Assembly: GCF_000518265.1 (NCBI RefSeq)
Contig: NZ_KI912411.1
Location: 450,072 to 514,071 of the forward strand
Length of the DNA: 64,000 nt
Direction: 5' to 3'
From: Actinomadura oligospora ATCC 43269
Lineage (GTDB): Bacteria > Actinomycetota > Actinomycetes > Streptosporangiales > Streptosporangiaceae
Shown here: piece by piece, positions 56,569-64,000 of the stretch
Position numbering within the stretch: position 1 is the first letter of the stretch
Layout of the letters: each line of letters starts with the position of its first letter
The notes under the pieces: model-generated
What the model was told of the DNA's origin: nothing
The model's input: the letters and a program-made list of their open reading frames with translations, nothing else
Databases searched by the model: none
Translations under genes and position numbers: made by a program

Positions 56569-57528
56569 CCCGCCCCTCCGGGCCGACTGGACCAGGACGG
56601 CGGCGATCCCGGCGGCCAGCCCCACGCCGAAGGTGAAGGCGAACAGGGTCGGCACGGACGTCAGCGGTCGGGCGCCGGGCCACAGCGCGTTCCGGAACGC
56701 GACGGCGAGGTGGGTCGCGACGGCCCCGACGACCAGCGACGACTCGGACACGCACCGCCCGCGCGACCGGGCCGGACGGGCGAGGAACCCGGCGACCGCG
56801 TTGGTCAGCAGGCAGAACGCCAGGAAGCCGACCAGCTCCACGGCGAACATCCAGAGGACGAGCAGCGGGCTCGTCCACGCCTCGCCGATCGCCTGTGAGG
56901 CCGTGATCCCGGCGGCGGCCAGCGCGCTCGCCGCCACGAACACCGTCAGAGCGTGCCGCCGCACCCGGTCGGCGACCTCCGGACGAACGGCCCAGCGCGG
57001 CGCCCGCACGCGGTCCCCCAGGAGGAGGACGTCGCCGAGCCAGTCGTGCCGCCACCGGCCGGACGAGCCGCGCGGCGCGCGCCCCCGCCACAGCAGCGCC
57101 AGTGCAAGCCCGGTGACCAGCGAGTTCGCCACGAGGCCGCCGATGAGGAACGACGTCCGGCCGTTCCAGTCCGCATGGCCGACGCGGCCGATGACGGCGG
57201 CCCATTCGGCGACGAGGGTCAACGCGACGAGCGTGAGCATCGCCCCGGCCGCACGGGCCGTCTGCTGCGCGCGGTCGGGCCCGCCCGGCGCGCGCCAGAC
57301 GGGCAGCCGCAGCAGGACGACCGCCGCGAGCATCGGCACCGCGAACACGCAGAACGACACGACCGCGTCGTACGGATCGTCCTGCCAGGGGCTCACCGCC
57401 CTGACCGTCTTGTCCTGGGTCGCGACCACCGACAACGCCTCGAACAGGCCCGCCGCCACCAGGCTCAGCCCGATCACGGCCACGCTCACGGGCGCGGTCG
57501 GCCGCGCCCTCTCACCGGAGGATTCCAT
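56521..57528 (-). CDS. Multi-pass membrane protein of unknown function
   Basis: Not assigned to a family. The product is 335 aa with seven to eight hydrophobic helices (for example VAVIGLSLVAAGLFEALSVVA, AVVSFCVFAVPMLAAVVLLRL, AGAMLTLVALTLVAEWAAVIG, LFAFTFGVGLAAGIAAVLVQ) and a larger cytosolic loop around 150-180. ATG at 57528 is supported by a TACTAT hexamer ending six bases before it (leaderless layout). It is divergent from a PadR regulator; a set of direct repeats overlies both promoters, so PadR control is likely. Its 3' end overlaps the end of the TetR gene by 48 bases. Confidence 0.7.
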   Translation of the reverse strand: MESSGERARPTAPVSVAVIGLSLVAAGLFEALSVVATQDKTVRAVSPWQDDPYDAVVSFCVFAVPMLAAVVLLRLPVWRAPGGPDRAQQTARAAGAMLTLVALTLVAEWAAVIGRVGHADWNGRTSFLIGGLVANSLVTGLALALLWRGRAPRGSSGRWRHDWLGDVLLLGDRVRAPRWAVRPEVADRVRRHALTVFVAASALAAAGITASQAIGEAWTSPLLVLWMFAVELVGFLAFCLLTNAVAGFLARPARSRGRCVSESSLVVGAVATHLAVAFRNALWPGARPLTSVPTLFAFTFGVGLAAGIAAVLVQSARRGGSGSARAGLRGSGAQD

Positions 57529-57535
57529 GGCGCCA

Positions 57536-57635
57536 TAGTACGCGCCTCGTAGTACGCGTTGTGTAGTAACTCCGCGCGGGATCCGCCGGACTGGCGGGAC
57601 GGGCGGCCGGTGGGTGATACTTGGCGCGTAGTAAC
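57536..57635. promoter_or_regulatory. PadR operator candidates: TAGTA direct repeats
   Basis: TAGTACGCG, TAGTACGCG and TAGTAAC start at 57536, 57550 and 57564, a 14-base period, and a fourth TAGTAAC starts at 57629. They span the space between the divergent membrane-protein and PadR starts. Direct repeats are seen at some PadR-type promoters; binding is inference. Confidence 0.5.
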
Positions 57636-57654
57636 AGCCGTCGGAGGGGAATCC

Positions 57655-57954
57655 GTGCAGGTCAACGACTCGCAGACGCTCGTGCTGTGCGTGCTGGCGG
57701 ACGGCCCGATGCACGGCTACGCCATCAACAGCGCGATCGAGCGGCTCACCGGGAACCGGCTCGGGCCGGGCAGCCTGTACGGGGCGCTGACCCGGCTCGA
57801 GGCCAAGGGCTTCGTCGAGCACCTGGAGGGCGAGGGCCGCCAGCGGCCCGTCCGGCTCACCGCCGGGGGGCGGCGCGCCCTCGAGGAGGAGCTGCGGGCG
57901 ATGGCCCATGTCGCCGCCGTCGGCCTGCGCAGCCTCGGGGTGTCCCCGGCATGA
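57655..57954 (+). CDS. PadR-family transcriptional regulator
   Basis: Small regulator of 99 aa. The PadR winged helix covers it: TLVLCVLADGPMHGYAINSAIERLTG, LGPGSLYGALTRLEAKGFVEHLEGEGRQRPVRLTAGGRRAL. No C-terminal helical domain beyond one helix, as in short PadR-s1 proteins. GTG at 57655 follows GGAGGGG. Its stop overlaps the next start (ATGA). Confidence 0.92.
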   Translation: MQVNDSQTLVLCVLADGPMHGYAINSAIERLTGNRLGPGSLYGALTRLEAKGFVEHLEGEGRQRPVRLTAGGRRALEEELRAMAHVAAVGLRSLGVSPA

Positions 57955-58721
57955 CCGCCGCGCGCGTCCTGGCGCGCCTGTACCCGGAGGCGTTCCGCGA
58001 GCAGTGGGGGCCGGACCTGGAGGCCGAGATCGCCGCCGCCGGGTGGCGGTCCTGGCCGGACACCCTGCTCGGCATCGCGGACATGTGGCTCCACCCCGGG
58101 CTCTGGCCCGCCGACTCGCGGGCGGAACGGCGGCTGCGCACGACCACGCTCGCCATCTCCCTCACCGCGCTGTGCTGGTTCGTCGCCCACGTCGGCGTCG
58201 AGACCGACGACTCGCTGGCACGCGGCGCGGGCCACTCGACGGCGCTGTCGGCGGGGATCGCGGTCATGCTCGCCGGGCTCGTCCTGATCGCCCCGCTGCC
58301 GAGGCCGAGCGTGGCGCTCGTGCGCGCGCTGGTCCGCGCCGCCGTCCTCCGGTTCACGCTTCCGGTGGCGCTGGCCGGGGCCGTCGTCGCCGTCGTGCGG
58401 CTCGGCGGCGCGCACCATCCGCCGCTGCTGCTGCGCGGTGTCGCGCTCGCCGCCTGGTGGACGGCCCTGGCCGTCGGCGCGGCCCGCGCGAGCCTGGTCG
58501 CGGCCGACCTCGGCGCGCGGTTCGTCGTTCCGCCGCGTCCGGGACGGCTCCGGCTCGGCGTCTGGGTCCTCGTCGCCGGTGCGGCGACCGAGGCGGGCGC
58601 GCTGCTCGGCGGTGCCCTCGGTTCGCGGGCCGACCCGGCGGCGCTCGGCGTCTCCGCGCTGTCGCTCGCGTTGCTCCCGGCGTTCGTCCCTGTGGTGCGC
58701 GCCTGCCGTCCGGAAGGGTAG
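57951..58721 (+). CDS. Membrane protein co-transcribed with padR
   Basis: Protein of 256 aa. It begins with a short soluble segment RVLARLYPEAFREQWGPDLEAEI that resembles the 'permease prefix' helical domain often encoded next to PadR genes, then has about six hydrophobic helices from residue 60 on. No catalytic motif seen. Translation is coupled to padR by the ATGA overlap. The pairing suggests a PadR-controlled membrane function; substrate unknown. Confidence 0.75.
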   Translation: MTAARVLARLYPEAFREQWGPDLEAEIAAAGWRSWPDTLLGIADMWLHPGLWPADSRAERRLRTTTLAISLTALCWFVAHVGVETDDSLARGAGHSTALSAGIAVMLAGLVLIAPLPRPSVALVRALVRAAVLRFTLPVALAGAVVAVVRLGGAHHPPLLLRGVALAAWWTALAVGAARASLVAADLGARFVVPPRPGRLRLGVWVLVAGAATEAGALLGGALGSRADPAALGVSALSLALLPAFVPVVRACRPEG

Positions 58722-58817
58722 CGCCAGCACTACCGCCGGACGGAAACAGGAGCTACCGACAGCCGCGTCGCGCACCCCGATGCTGGAAGCACAAGCTGCT
58801 GAAGGCGAGGTTCGGGG

Positions 58818-59249
58818 ATGTCGGTCATGGAGTTGGAATCCACGCGGTCAACGCGGTCAACGGCGGACGGGCTCGACGCGCTCGGCTCCGACCGGTGCCG
58901 GGTGCGCCTGGCCCGGGGGACGCGGGGCCGCGCCGCGCTGGAGGTCTACGTCCACGGAGGCCTGTACGACGTGACCGTGGCGGACGGGTTCGCCCCGTCG
59001 CTGCTGCGCGGCGCGGTGCGGGGACGGGGGTGGGCGGTCGCGTGGGGCCAGCTCCCACCGGGCGGCGCGCCGGTGCGGGTGACGTTCACCGGCCGCCGCG
59101 TGGACCTGCCCGCGGACGTCCGGGTGTTCGGGGACCGGTTCTGGGTCGCCGTGGCGGACGTCCGGGCGCGGTCGGTGGTCGTCTCGGCGGCGTCCGAGCG
59201 GGTGACCTCGCGGCTGCGGACCGTCCGCCGGAGGTCACCGCGCCCGTGA
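58818..59249 (+). CDS. Hypothetical protein
   Basis: Not recognised. 143 aa, beta-rich pattern (VRLARGTRGRAALEVYVHGGLYDVTV, PVRVTFTGRRVDLPADVRVFGDRFWVAVA), with no signal or membrane segment. ATG at 58818 is preceded by GGCGAGG; ATG at 58827 is a second choice. It is 97 bases downstream of the membrane-protein gene and points towards the convergent ABC permease gene; composition is normal for the window. Confidence 0.5.
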   Translation: MSVMELESTRSTRSTADGLDALGSDRCRVRLARGTRGRAALEVYVHGGLYDVTVADGFAPSLLRGAVRGRGWAVAWGQLPPGGAPVRVTFTGRRVDLPADVRVFGDRFWVAVADVRARSVVVSAASERVTSRLRTVRRRSPRP

Positions 59250-59253
59250 AGGC

Positions 59254-61710
59254 TCAGTCGCGCAACCCGGCCCCGGTGACGCGGGAGCGCGACGGCCCGA
59301 TGACCGGCACGAGCGTGGCCAGCAGCGCGATGAGCGCGCAGACTCCCGTGGCGGCGGCGAGCGGCTGCCAGGGCACGACGAGTGAGGCCGCGCCGGTCAC
59401 GCGCCTCAGCGCCACCCACGTTCCGGCGAGGCTGACCGCCGAGACCGCCAGGGCCGACACCACGCCCACGCACACCACCACAACGGCCTCACCGGCCGCC
59501 ACCAGCGCCACCTGGAGCGGCGTCGCGCCGGACAGCCGCAGGACGGCCTGGTCACGCGACCGGTCGGCCGCCGCCATGGCCAGGGTGTTCGCCACCGCGA
59601 TCCCGCAGTAGGCGAGGGCGATGCCCAGCGTCACCAGGATGCCGAGCCTGCTGCTCCGGCCCTTGCCGGACGTCCCGTCGTCGGCTGCCCACGCGGGGAC
59701 GGTCTCGACGCCGAGCCCTCGAGTCACGGCGCGAAGCTCGCGGGCCACCGCGGAGCGATCCGCGTCCGACTGGACGATCACGTCGACGCGTCCGATCGGG
59801 GACGGGCCGCCGTGCGCGGACGTCAGGTAGGTCGTCCCGTCGTCCAGCCCGCTCTTCAGGGCCGCCGCCACGCGCACGGACGTCCGCGTGCCGTCGGCGA
59901 GCCACAGGTCCACCCGGTCGCCGGGCCTCCGACCCCATTCCCTGTCCACGACCAGCGCGTCGTCGCCGAGGTTCGTGATCGTGCCGCTGCTCACCTCCAG
60001 CCGTTCGGTCCTGCCGAGATCGCCCGCCCGGACGACCTGCGCGTCGAACCGCCGGAGCCCTCCGCCGTCGCCGATCGCGTACACCGGCGTCCGCCCGATG
60101 GGCACCGCCTCGACTCCCGGGACGGAACGCACCCGGTTCAGCACCGCGTCACTGACCCCGCCGCCTCCGCTGGGCCTGACGACGAGGTCCGCGCGGACGT
60201 GCTGCCGGGCCTCGGCGGCCTTGGTCGCGTCCACCGAGGAGCCCGTGCCGAGCAGGGCACCGGAGAGCCCGACCGTGATCAGGACGGGCGCGGCGACCGA
60301 CGCCGTCCGGCGGGCCGATGCGAGGGTGTTCTCCCGCACCAGCAGCCCGGTGGCGCCGGCGGATCGGGTCAGGGGCCAGGTGAGCAGCCGTGTCAGCCGG
60401 GGCACGACGACGGGCGCGAGCAGCGCCGCGCCGATGATCAACAGCATGATCGCCGGGGTGTGGCCCTTCCGGTTGGCGGCCGAGGCCGGGTCGTTCACGG
60501 CGGTCGTGGCCATGGTCGCGACGCCGGAGCCCAACGCGGCCAGCCCGAGCAGCCACCGGGCGGGCGTCATCGCGCGTCCCTCGACGCTCGCTTCCCGCAA
60601 CGCCTCCGCCGGACGTATCCGTCCCGCCCGCCGCGAGGCCGCCGTCACGCCGAGCAGCGACACCGTGAGGCCGGTCAGGAACGCGATCACGAGCGGCCAG
60701 GCCGTCACCGGGACGTCGAACCACGACGGCGCGAGCCCGCACCGCACGAGCCAGCGCCCGAGGAGCCGCGCGGCCACCGGCGCCAGGGCGCAGCCCGCTG
60801 CCGAGGCGAGCAGGCCGACGAGCAGCGACTCCGCCGTCAGCAGCCGCCGGACCTGCCGCGGTGTCGCCCCGATGACCCGGAGCAGCGCCAGCTCGCGCCG
60901 CCTCCGCGTCACGGCCAGCGCGAACGTGGACGCGACGACGAACACCGCGACGAACCCGGCGATGCCCGCGGCGATGCCGAGCAGCACGTCGGTGTCGTTC
61001 AGCGCGCGGCGCTCGCGGTCCGGGTCGGGGTCGGCGTCGTGCCGGGACGCGCCGGTGAGCACCTCGGCGGACGTCGCGGCGGCGCGCCGCGCGGCGTCCG
61101 CCGGACCCGTGACCGCCAGGCCGTCCACGCGTGGGGACAGCCTCGCCGCCTCGCGGTCGGCGAAGAACACCGCGTGCTCGAACCCGACCGGCGCCGTGAC
61201 CCCGGAGACCGTGTACGTCCGGACGGCGGAGCCGGTCATGACGCCGACGCGATCGCCTGGCCGCGCGCCCTCACCGGCGAGCACGATCTCTCCGGACGTG
61301 CGCGGACCGGTCCCCGCCACGAGCCGGTACCCGCCGAACCGCGCCACGGACCAGGGGTGCCCGACGCTGGTCGGCCCGTCGCCGACCACGTGCGCGGGGA
61401 AGACGCGGTCCTGGACGACCGGAACGGCCGCGCTCACTCTCGCCACGAGTTCAGGGGGCAGCCCCTTCGATGCCTCAAGCGTCTGGTGCTGCGTCCTGCC
61501 CTCCGCCGTCACGGTCAACGTCCGGACGGGCCGGACGACCGCGTCGGCCTCCGCGAACCGCTGCGGCCTGGGCCGCTGCGCCGGGTCGAGCGTCGCGGCG
61601 AGCGCCAGGCCCACGGCGGCGGTCATCGCCACGCCCAGGGCGAGCGCGACGAACGTCCCGGCCAGGGAGAGGCGGCGCGTCCGCAGCGTGGACAGGGCGA
61701 TGCTCAGCAT
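59254..61710 (-). CDS. ABC transporter permease with two FtsX/MacB domains
   Basis: Membrane protein of 818 aa. Two FtsX-like permease domains are seen, FVVASTFALAVTRRRRELALLRVIGATPRQVRRLL (about 260-400) and LAYCGIAVANTLAMAAADRSRDQAVLRLSGATPLQV (about 690-815), with a first extracellular domain after the initial helix (LVGFALALGVAMTAAVGLAL-like) and a second one after helix five. Probably works with the next ATPase to move lipids, peptides or a cell-envelope component. ATG at 61710 after CTGGAGG; it overlaps the ATPase gene by seven bases. Confidence 0.9.
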   Translation of the reverse strand: MLSIALSTLRTRRLSLAGTFVALALGVAMTAAVGLALAATLDPAQRPRPQRFAEADAVVRPVRTLTVTAEGRTQHQTLEASKGLPPELVARVSAAVPVVQDRVFPAHVVGDGPTSVGHPWSVARFGGYRLVAGTGPRTSGEIVLAGEGARPGDRVGVMTGSAVRTYTVSGVTAPVGFEHAVFFADREAARLSPRVDGLAVTGPADAARRAAATSAEVLTGASRHDADPDPDRERRALNDTDVLLGIAAGIAGFVAVFVVASTFALAVTRRRRELALLRVIGATPRQVRRLLTAESLLVGLLASAAGCALAPVAARLLGRWLVRCGLAPSWFDVPVTAWPLVIAFLTGLTVSLLGVTAASRRAGRIRPAEALREASVEGRAMTPARWLLGLAALGSGVATMATTAVNDPASAANRKGHTPAIMLLIIGAALLAPVVVPRLTRLLTWPLTRSAGATGLLVRENTLASARRTASVAAPVLITVGLSGALLGTGSSVDATKAAEARQHVRADLVVRPSGGGGVSDAVLNRVRSVPGVEAVPIGRTPVYAIGDGGGLRRFDAQVVRAGDLGRTERLEVSSGTITNLGDDALVVDREWGRRPGDRVDLWLADGTRTSVRVAAALKSGLDDGTTYLTSAHGGPSPIGRVDVIVQSDADRSAVARELRAVTRGLGVETVPAWAADDGTSGKGRSSRLGILVTLGIALAYCGIAVANTLAMAAADRSRDQAVLRLSGATPLQVALVAAGEAVVVVCVGVVSALAVSAVSLAGTWVALRRVTGAASLVVPWQPLAAATGVCALIALLATLVPVIGPSRSRVTGAGLRD

Positions 61711-62438
61711 GCGCGCGCCTCCAGCCGGGTGACGTGCGCGGCCACCCGCTCGGGCTCGGCGCCGACGAGTTCTCCGGCGAGCCGTCCGTCGGCGAGGAAC
61801 ACCACGCGGTCGGCCCGGGACGCGGCGACCGGGTCGTGCGTGACCATGATGATCGTCTGCCGCCGCTCGTCGGCCAGGCCGCGCAGAAGGTCCAGGACGG
61901 TGTGGGACGTGGCGGTGTCGAGCGCCCCGGTCGGCTCGTCGGCGAACAGCACGGCGGGGCGGGTGACCAGCGCGCGGGCGATCGCCACGCGCTGCTGCTG
62001 GCCGCCGGACAGCTCGCCCGGCCGGTGCCCGGCCCGGCCTGCCAGCCCCACGTCCGCCAGCACGGCCCGGACCTCCGCCGCCTTCGGCCGCCGTCCCGCC
62101 AGCCGCAGCGGCAGGCCGACGTTCTGCTCGGCGGTGAGCGACGGGACCAGGTTGAACGCCTGGAACACGAAGCCGATCCGGTCGCGGCGCAGCCGGGTCA
62201 GCGCGGTCTCGCCCAGCCGGTCCAGTTCCGCGCCCGCGACGACGACGGTGCCGGAGGTCGGCCGGTCCAGGCCCGCCGCGCACTGCAGCAGGGTCGACTT
62301 GCCCGAGCCGGACGGTCCCATGACCGCGGTGAACGAGCCCGCCGCGAAGGCCGCCGTCACGCCGTCGAGGGCCGTGACCGCTCCAGGGCCGGACCCGAAC
62401 ACCCGGCGCACCGAACGAAGTTGAACCACGTCATCCAT
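61704..62438 (-). CDS. ABC transporter ATP-binding protein (MacB/LolD-like)
   Basis: ATPase of 244 aa with Walker A MGPSGSGKSTLL, Q-loop FVFQAFNLVPSLT, signature LSGGQQQRVAIARAL, Walker B VLFADEPTGALD and H-loop IMVTHDP. It energises the overlapping FtsX-type permease. ATG at 62438. No regulator gene adjacent on this strand. Confidence 0.95.
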   Translation of the reverse strand: MDDVVQLRSVRRVFGSGPGAVTALDGVTAAFAAGSFTAVMGPSGSGKSTLLQCAAGLDRPTSGTVVVAGAELDRLGETALTRLRRDRIGFVFQAFNLVPSLTAEQNVGLPLRLAGRRPKAAEVRAVLADVGLAGRAGHRPGELSGGQQQRVAIARALVTRPAVLFADEPTGALDTATSHTVLDLLRGLADERRQTIIMVTHDPVAASRADRVVFLADGRLAGELVGAEPERVAAHVTRLEARAC

Positions 62439-62579
62439 GCCCGGAAGTCAACCGGCGGCCCGGGGGCCGCACAGCGCCACCAGTGCCACTCTTCGCGGTG
62501 GCACAGGCACCACCTTCGTCCACCCGCCCGGCGTCGTCCGAGGCCCCCGGGACGGGCTGTCCTAAGGCCGGCCTTCGGC

Positions 62580-63227
62580 TCAGGGCCGGGACGGGCGGCG
62601 CGCGATGCCGAGGACCTGCGGGGACGCCGGGAACGGCATGCCGGTGTCGGCGCGTCCCAGCCGGTCGAGGCGTTCGAGGTCGAAGCCCGCCCTCCGGACG
62701 GCGGCGACGGTGTCGCGGCCCGTCCGGCAGCCGCCGACCATCCGGGGCCACAGGGTGGCGTCGAGGACGTCCTGCACGCGTTGCCGTCCCGGGGTCCCGG
62801 CGCGGACGTGCTCGAAGAACCTCAGCTCACCGCCCGGACGCAGGACGCGGGCCAGTTCGGCCAGCGCCGCGGCCTGGTCGGGGACGCTGCACAGCACCAG
62901 CGACGTCACCGCCACGTCGAACGACGCGTCCACGGCGGGGAGCCGCGCGGCGGTGCCCGGCACGACCTCGATCGGGATCGGGGAACGTCCGGCGGCGTCC
63001 TCGGCGACCTCCCGAAGGCGGCCCTCCGGCTCCACCGCCAGGATCCGGCCGACCTCGGGCGGATAGTGCGGGAAGGTGGACCCGGTTCCCGCGCCGACCT
63101 CGATGACGTCGCCGCGGACGCCCCTGAGCAGTTCGGCCCGGGTCGGGGCGAGGTCCCGGTCCAGCATCGGGATCATCCGCGCGTAGTACCGGGCGAACAG
63201 CGGATGGCCCCGCTCCCCCTGCGACAT
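62580..63227 (-). CDS. Class I SAM-dependent methyltransferase
   Basis: Methyltransferase of 215 aa. Motif I VIEVGAGTGSTFPHYPPEV, motif II ILAVEPEG, then DVAVTSLVLCSVPDQAAALAELARVLRPGGELRFFEHV. Close in shape to the methyltransferase-11 group, with an end QVLGIARRP. ATG at 63227 after GAGAGGAGAG. Substrate unknown. It follows the selD gene on the same strand by 132 bases, with an inverted repeat between them. Confidence 0.88.
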   Translation of the reverse strand: MSQGERGHPLFARYYARMIPMLDRDLAPTRAELLRGVRGDVIEVGAGTGSTFPHYPPEVGRILAVEPEGRLREVAEDAAGRSPIPIEVVPGTAARLPAVDASFDVAVTSLVLCSVPDQAAALAELARVLRPGGELRFFEHVRAGTPGRQRVQDVLDATLWPRMVGGCRTGRDTVAAVRRAGFDLERLDRLGRADTGMPFPASPQVLGIARRPSRP

Positions 63228-63310
63228 CGTCTCTCCTCTCGGCGCTCCCCCGCCGACCATCCCGCTCCGCCCCGCGCGGGCGCAAGTCGACTCGCGAGCG
63301 CCCAGGGCGT

Positions 63311-63353
63311 GTCTCAAAGCCACCTGCCCAACTGCGCGCGCCGACTTTGAGAC
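63311..63353. repeat. Inverted repeat between selD and methyltransferase genes
   Basis: GTCTCAAAG and CTTTGAGAC, nine base pairs, separated by 25 bases. It lies just after the selD stop and could form a weak terminator or be the remnant of a mobile-element end; nothing else of an element is seen. Confidence 0.5.
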
Positions 63354-63359
63354 GAGCGC

Positions 63360-64000
63360 CTAGCGGACGGTGACGTGACCCGGTTCGCCTTCGGTGGTGC
63401 GTCCGACGAGCGCGGCGGGCAGGCCGCGTCCGCGCAGGTCGGCGATGAGGGCGTCGGGGTCGTCCGGGACGACGAGGAGGAGCCCGCCGGAGGTCTGCGC
63501 GTCGTGCAGCAGGACGGCGAGCTCCGGCGGGAGCCCGTCGGCGATGGCGACGAAGCCGGACAGATACGTCGTGTTGGCCTTCGTCCCGCCCGGGACGAAC
63601 CCGGCGGCGGCCAGATCCAAGGCGCCCGGCAGCAGCGGGACGCTCTCGGCGCGGATCTCGGCGGCGATTCCGGCGGCGCGCGTCATCCGGTGCAGGTGGC
63701 CGAGCAACCCGAACCCGGTGACGTCGGTGGCGGCGCGCACCCCGGCGGCGAGCGCCGCCTCGGACGCCCCGGCGTTGAGCGTGGTCATGGACGCGACCGC
63801 GGCGGCGACCGTCTCCGGATCGGCCGCGCCGCGCTTCACCGCGGTCGACACGACGCCCGTCCCGATCGCCTTCGTCAGGACGAGATGACACCCCGCCGCC
63901 GCCCTGTCGATCGCGAACAGCCTGTCGGGACGCGCCATGCCGACGACCGCCATGCCGTACTTGGGCACCGGATCGCTGATGGTGTGGCCCCCGACGACGA
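63360..64000 (-). CDS. selD: Selenide, water dikinase (selenophosphate synthetase), 5' end outside window
   Basis: C-terminal part of SelD, at least 213 aa, with the N-terminus beyond the right edge. It makes selenophosphate from selenide and ATP. Visible are GGHTISDPVPKYGMAVVG, HLVLTKAIGTGVVSTAVKRG, SMTTLNAGASEAALAAGVRAATDVTGFGLLGHLHRM and the end ALLVVPDDPDALIADLRGRG. The active-site Cys/Sec is not in the window. It is the donor needed by SenB; here it is 26 kb from senBA, so it may also serve selenocysteine synthesis. Strong call for the part present. Confidence 0.93.
   Translation of the reverse strand, partial: VVGGHTISDPVPKYGMAVVGMARPDRLFAIDRAAAGCHLVLTKAIGTGVVSTAVKRGAADPETVAAAVASMTTLNAGASEAALAAGVRAATDVTGFGLLGHLHRMTRAAGIAAEIRAESVPLLPGALDLAAAGFVPGGTKANTTYLSGFVAIADGLPPELAVLLHDAQTSGGLLLVVPDDPDALIADLRGRGLPAALVGRTTEGEPGHVTVR

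Noticed and set aside
63311..63353. End of an insertion sequence
   Set aside because: Nine-base inverted repeats alone, with no transposase gene or target duplication; kept only as a repeat.

Overview
The window is a stretch of very GC-rich chromosome from a high-GC Gram-positive actinomycete. Support comes from third-position GC bias, frequent GTG/TTG starts, ATGA/GTGA stop-start overlaps, mycothiol-type DinB and F420-type PPOX proteins, and a garA/ftsR/bifunctional-nuclease/DUF881/Sbp block in the order known from mycobacteria (Rv1822-Rv1832 region of M. tuberculosis). Gene content suggests a Streptosporangiales/Thermomonosporaceae-like organism (for example an Actinomadura relative), but that placement is inference. 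I see no rRNA, tRNA, CRISPR array, phage or complete insertion sequence.

Layout. 1-13.7 kb: a two-component system, a NarK nitrate transporter, a divergent aminotransferase-IV/XRE-regulator pair, a DinB-like protein, a TetR regulator, the lactate-oxidation operon lutABC with translationally overlapped genes, a DUF5999 protein behind a 28-bp perfect palindrome, an alpha/beta hydrolase divergent from an F420-type PPOX protein, and a TPR protein. 13.8-31.5 kb: gcvP behind a tandem glycine riboswitch, a large flippase-like membrane protein with an embedded kinase-like domain, then the conserved minus-strand block (ResR-type MerR, bifunctional nuclease, FtsR, GarA-type FHA protein, DUF881, Sbp, DUF881), a LysE exporter with a divergent MocR regulator, a nucleotidyltransferase/phosphomannomutase-like protein, and a CDP-alcohol phosphatidyltransferase. 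gcvH is missing from its usual place between garA and the first DUF881 gene.

31.8-43 kb: an AraC regulator, thiC under a TPP riboswitch, then senB and senA, which are predicted to make selenoneine from hercynine and a selenosugar. A selenophosphate synthetase gene (selD) runs off the right edge and would supply the selenium donor. Next come a secreted M64 metallopeptidase, a DrrAB-type exporter with a SHOCT-like partner, and a LexA-family repressor. 43-50.5 kb: a secreted serine protease and a four-gene operon of exported proteins (SGNH esterase, large alpha/beta hydrolase, tyrosine phosphatase, beta-propeller) opposite a PucR-type regulator.

50.5-54.3 kb: ltrA, a cupin gene and a SnoaL-like gene each carry a frameshift, interspersed with intact NmrA-type oxidoreductase and methyltransferase genes. 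54.3-64 kb: a drug-efflux MFS pump with a His-rich N-terminus and its divergent TetR regulator (two candidate operators), a membrane protein divergent from a PadR regulator (14-bp-period direct repeats), a MacB-like ABC exporter, a methyltransferase and the 3' part of selD. Several genes (4464, 11914, 55954, 57528) have a -10-like hexamer 6-7 nt before the start codon, the arrangement of leaderless mRNAs.
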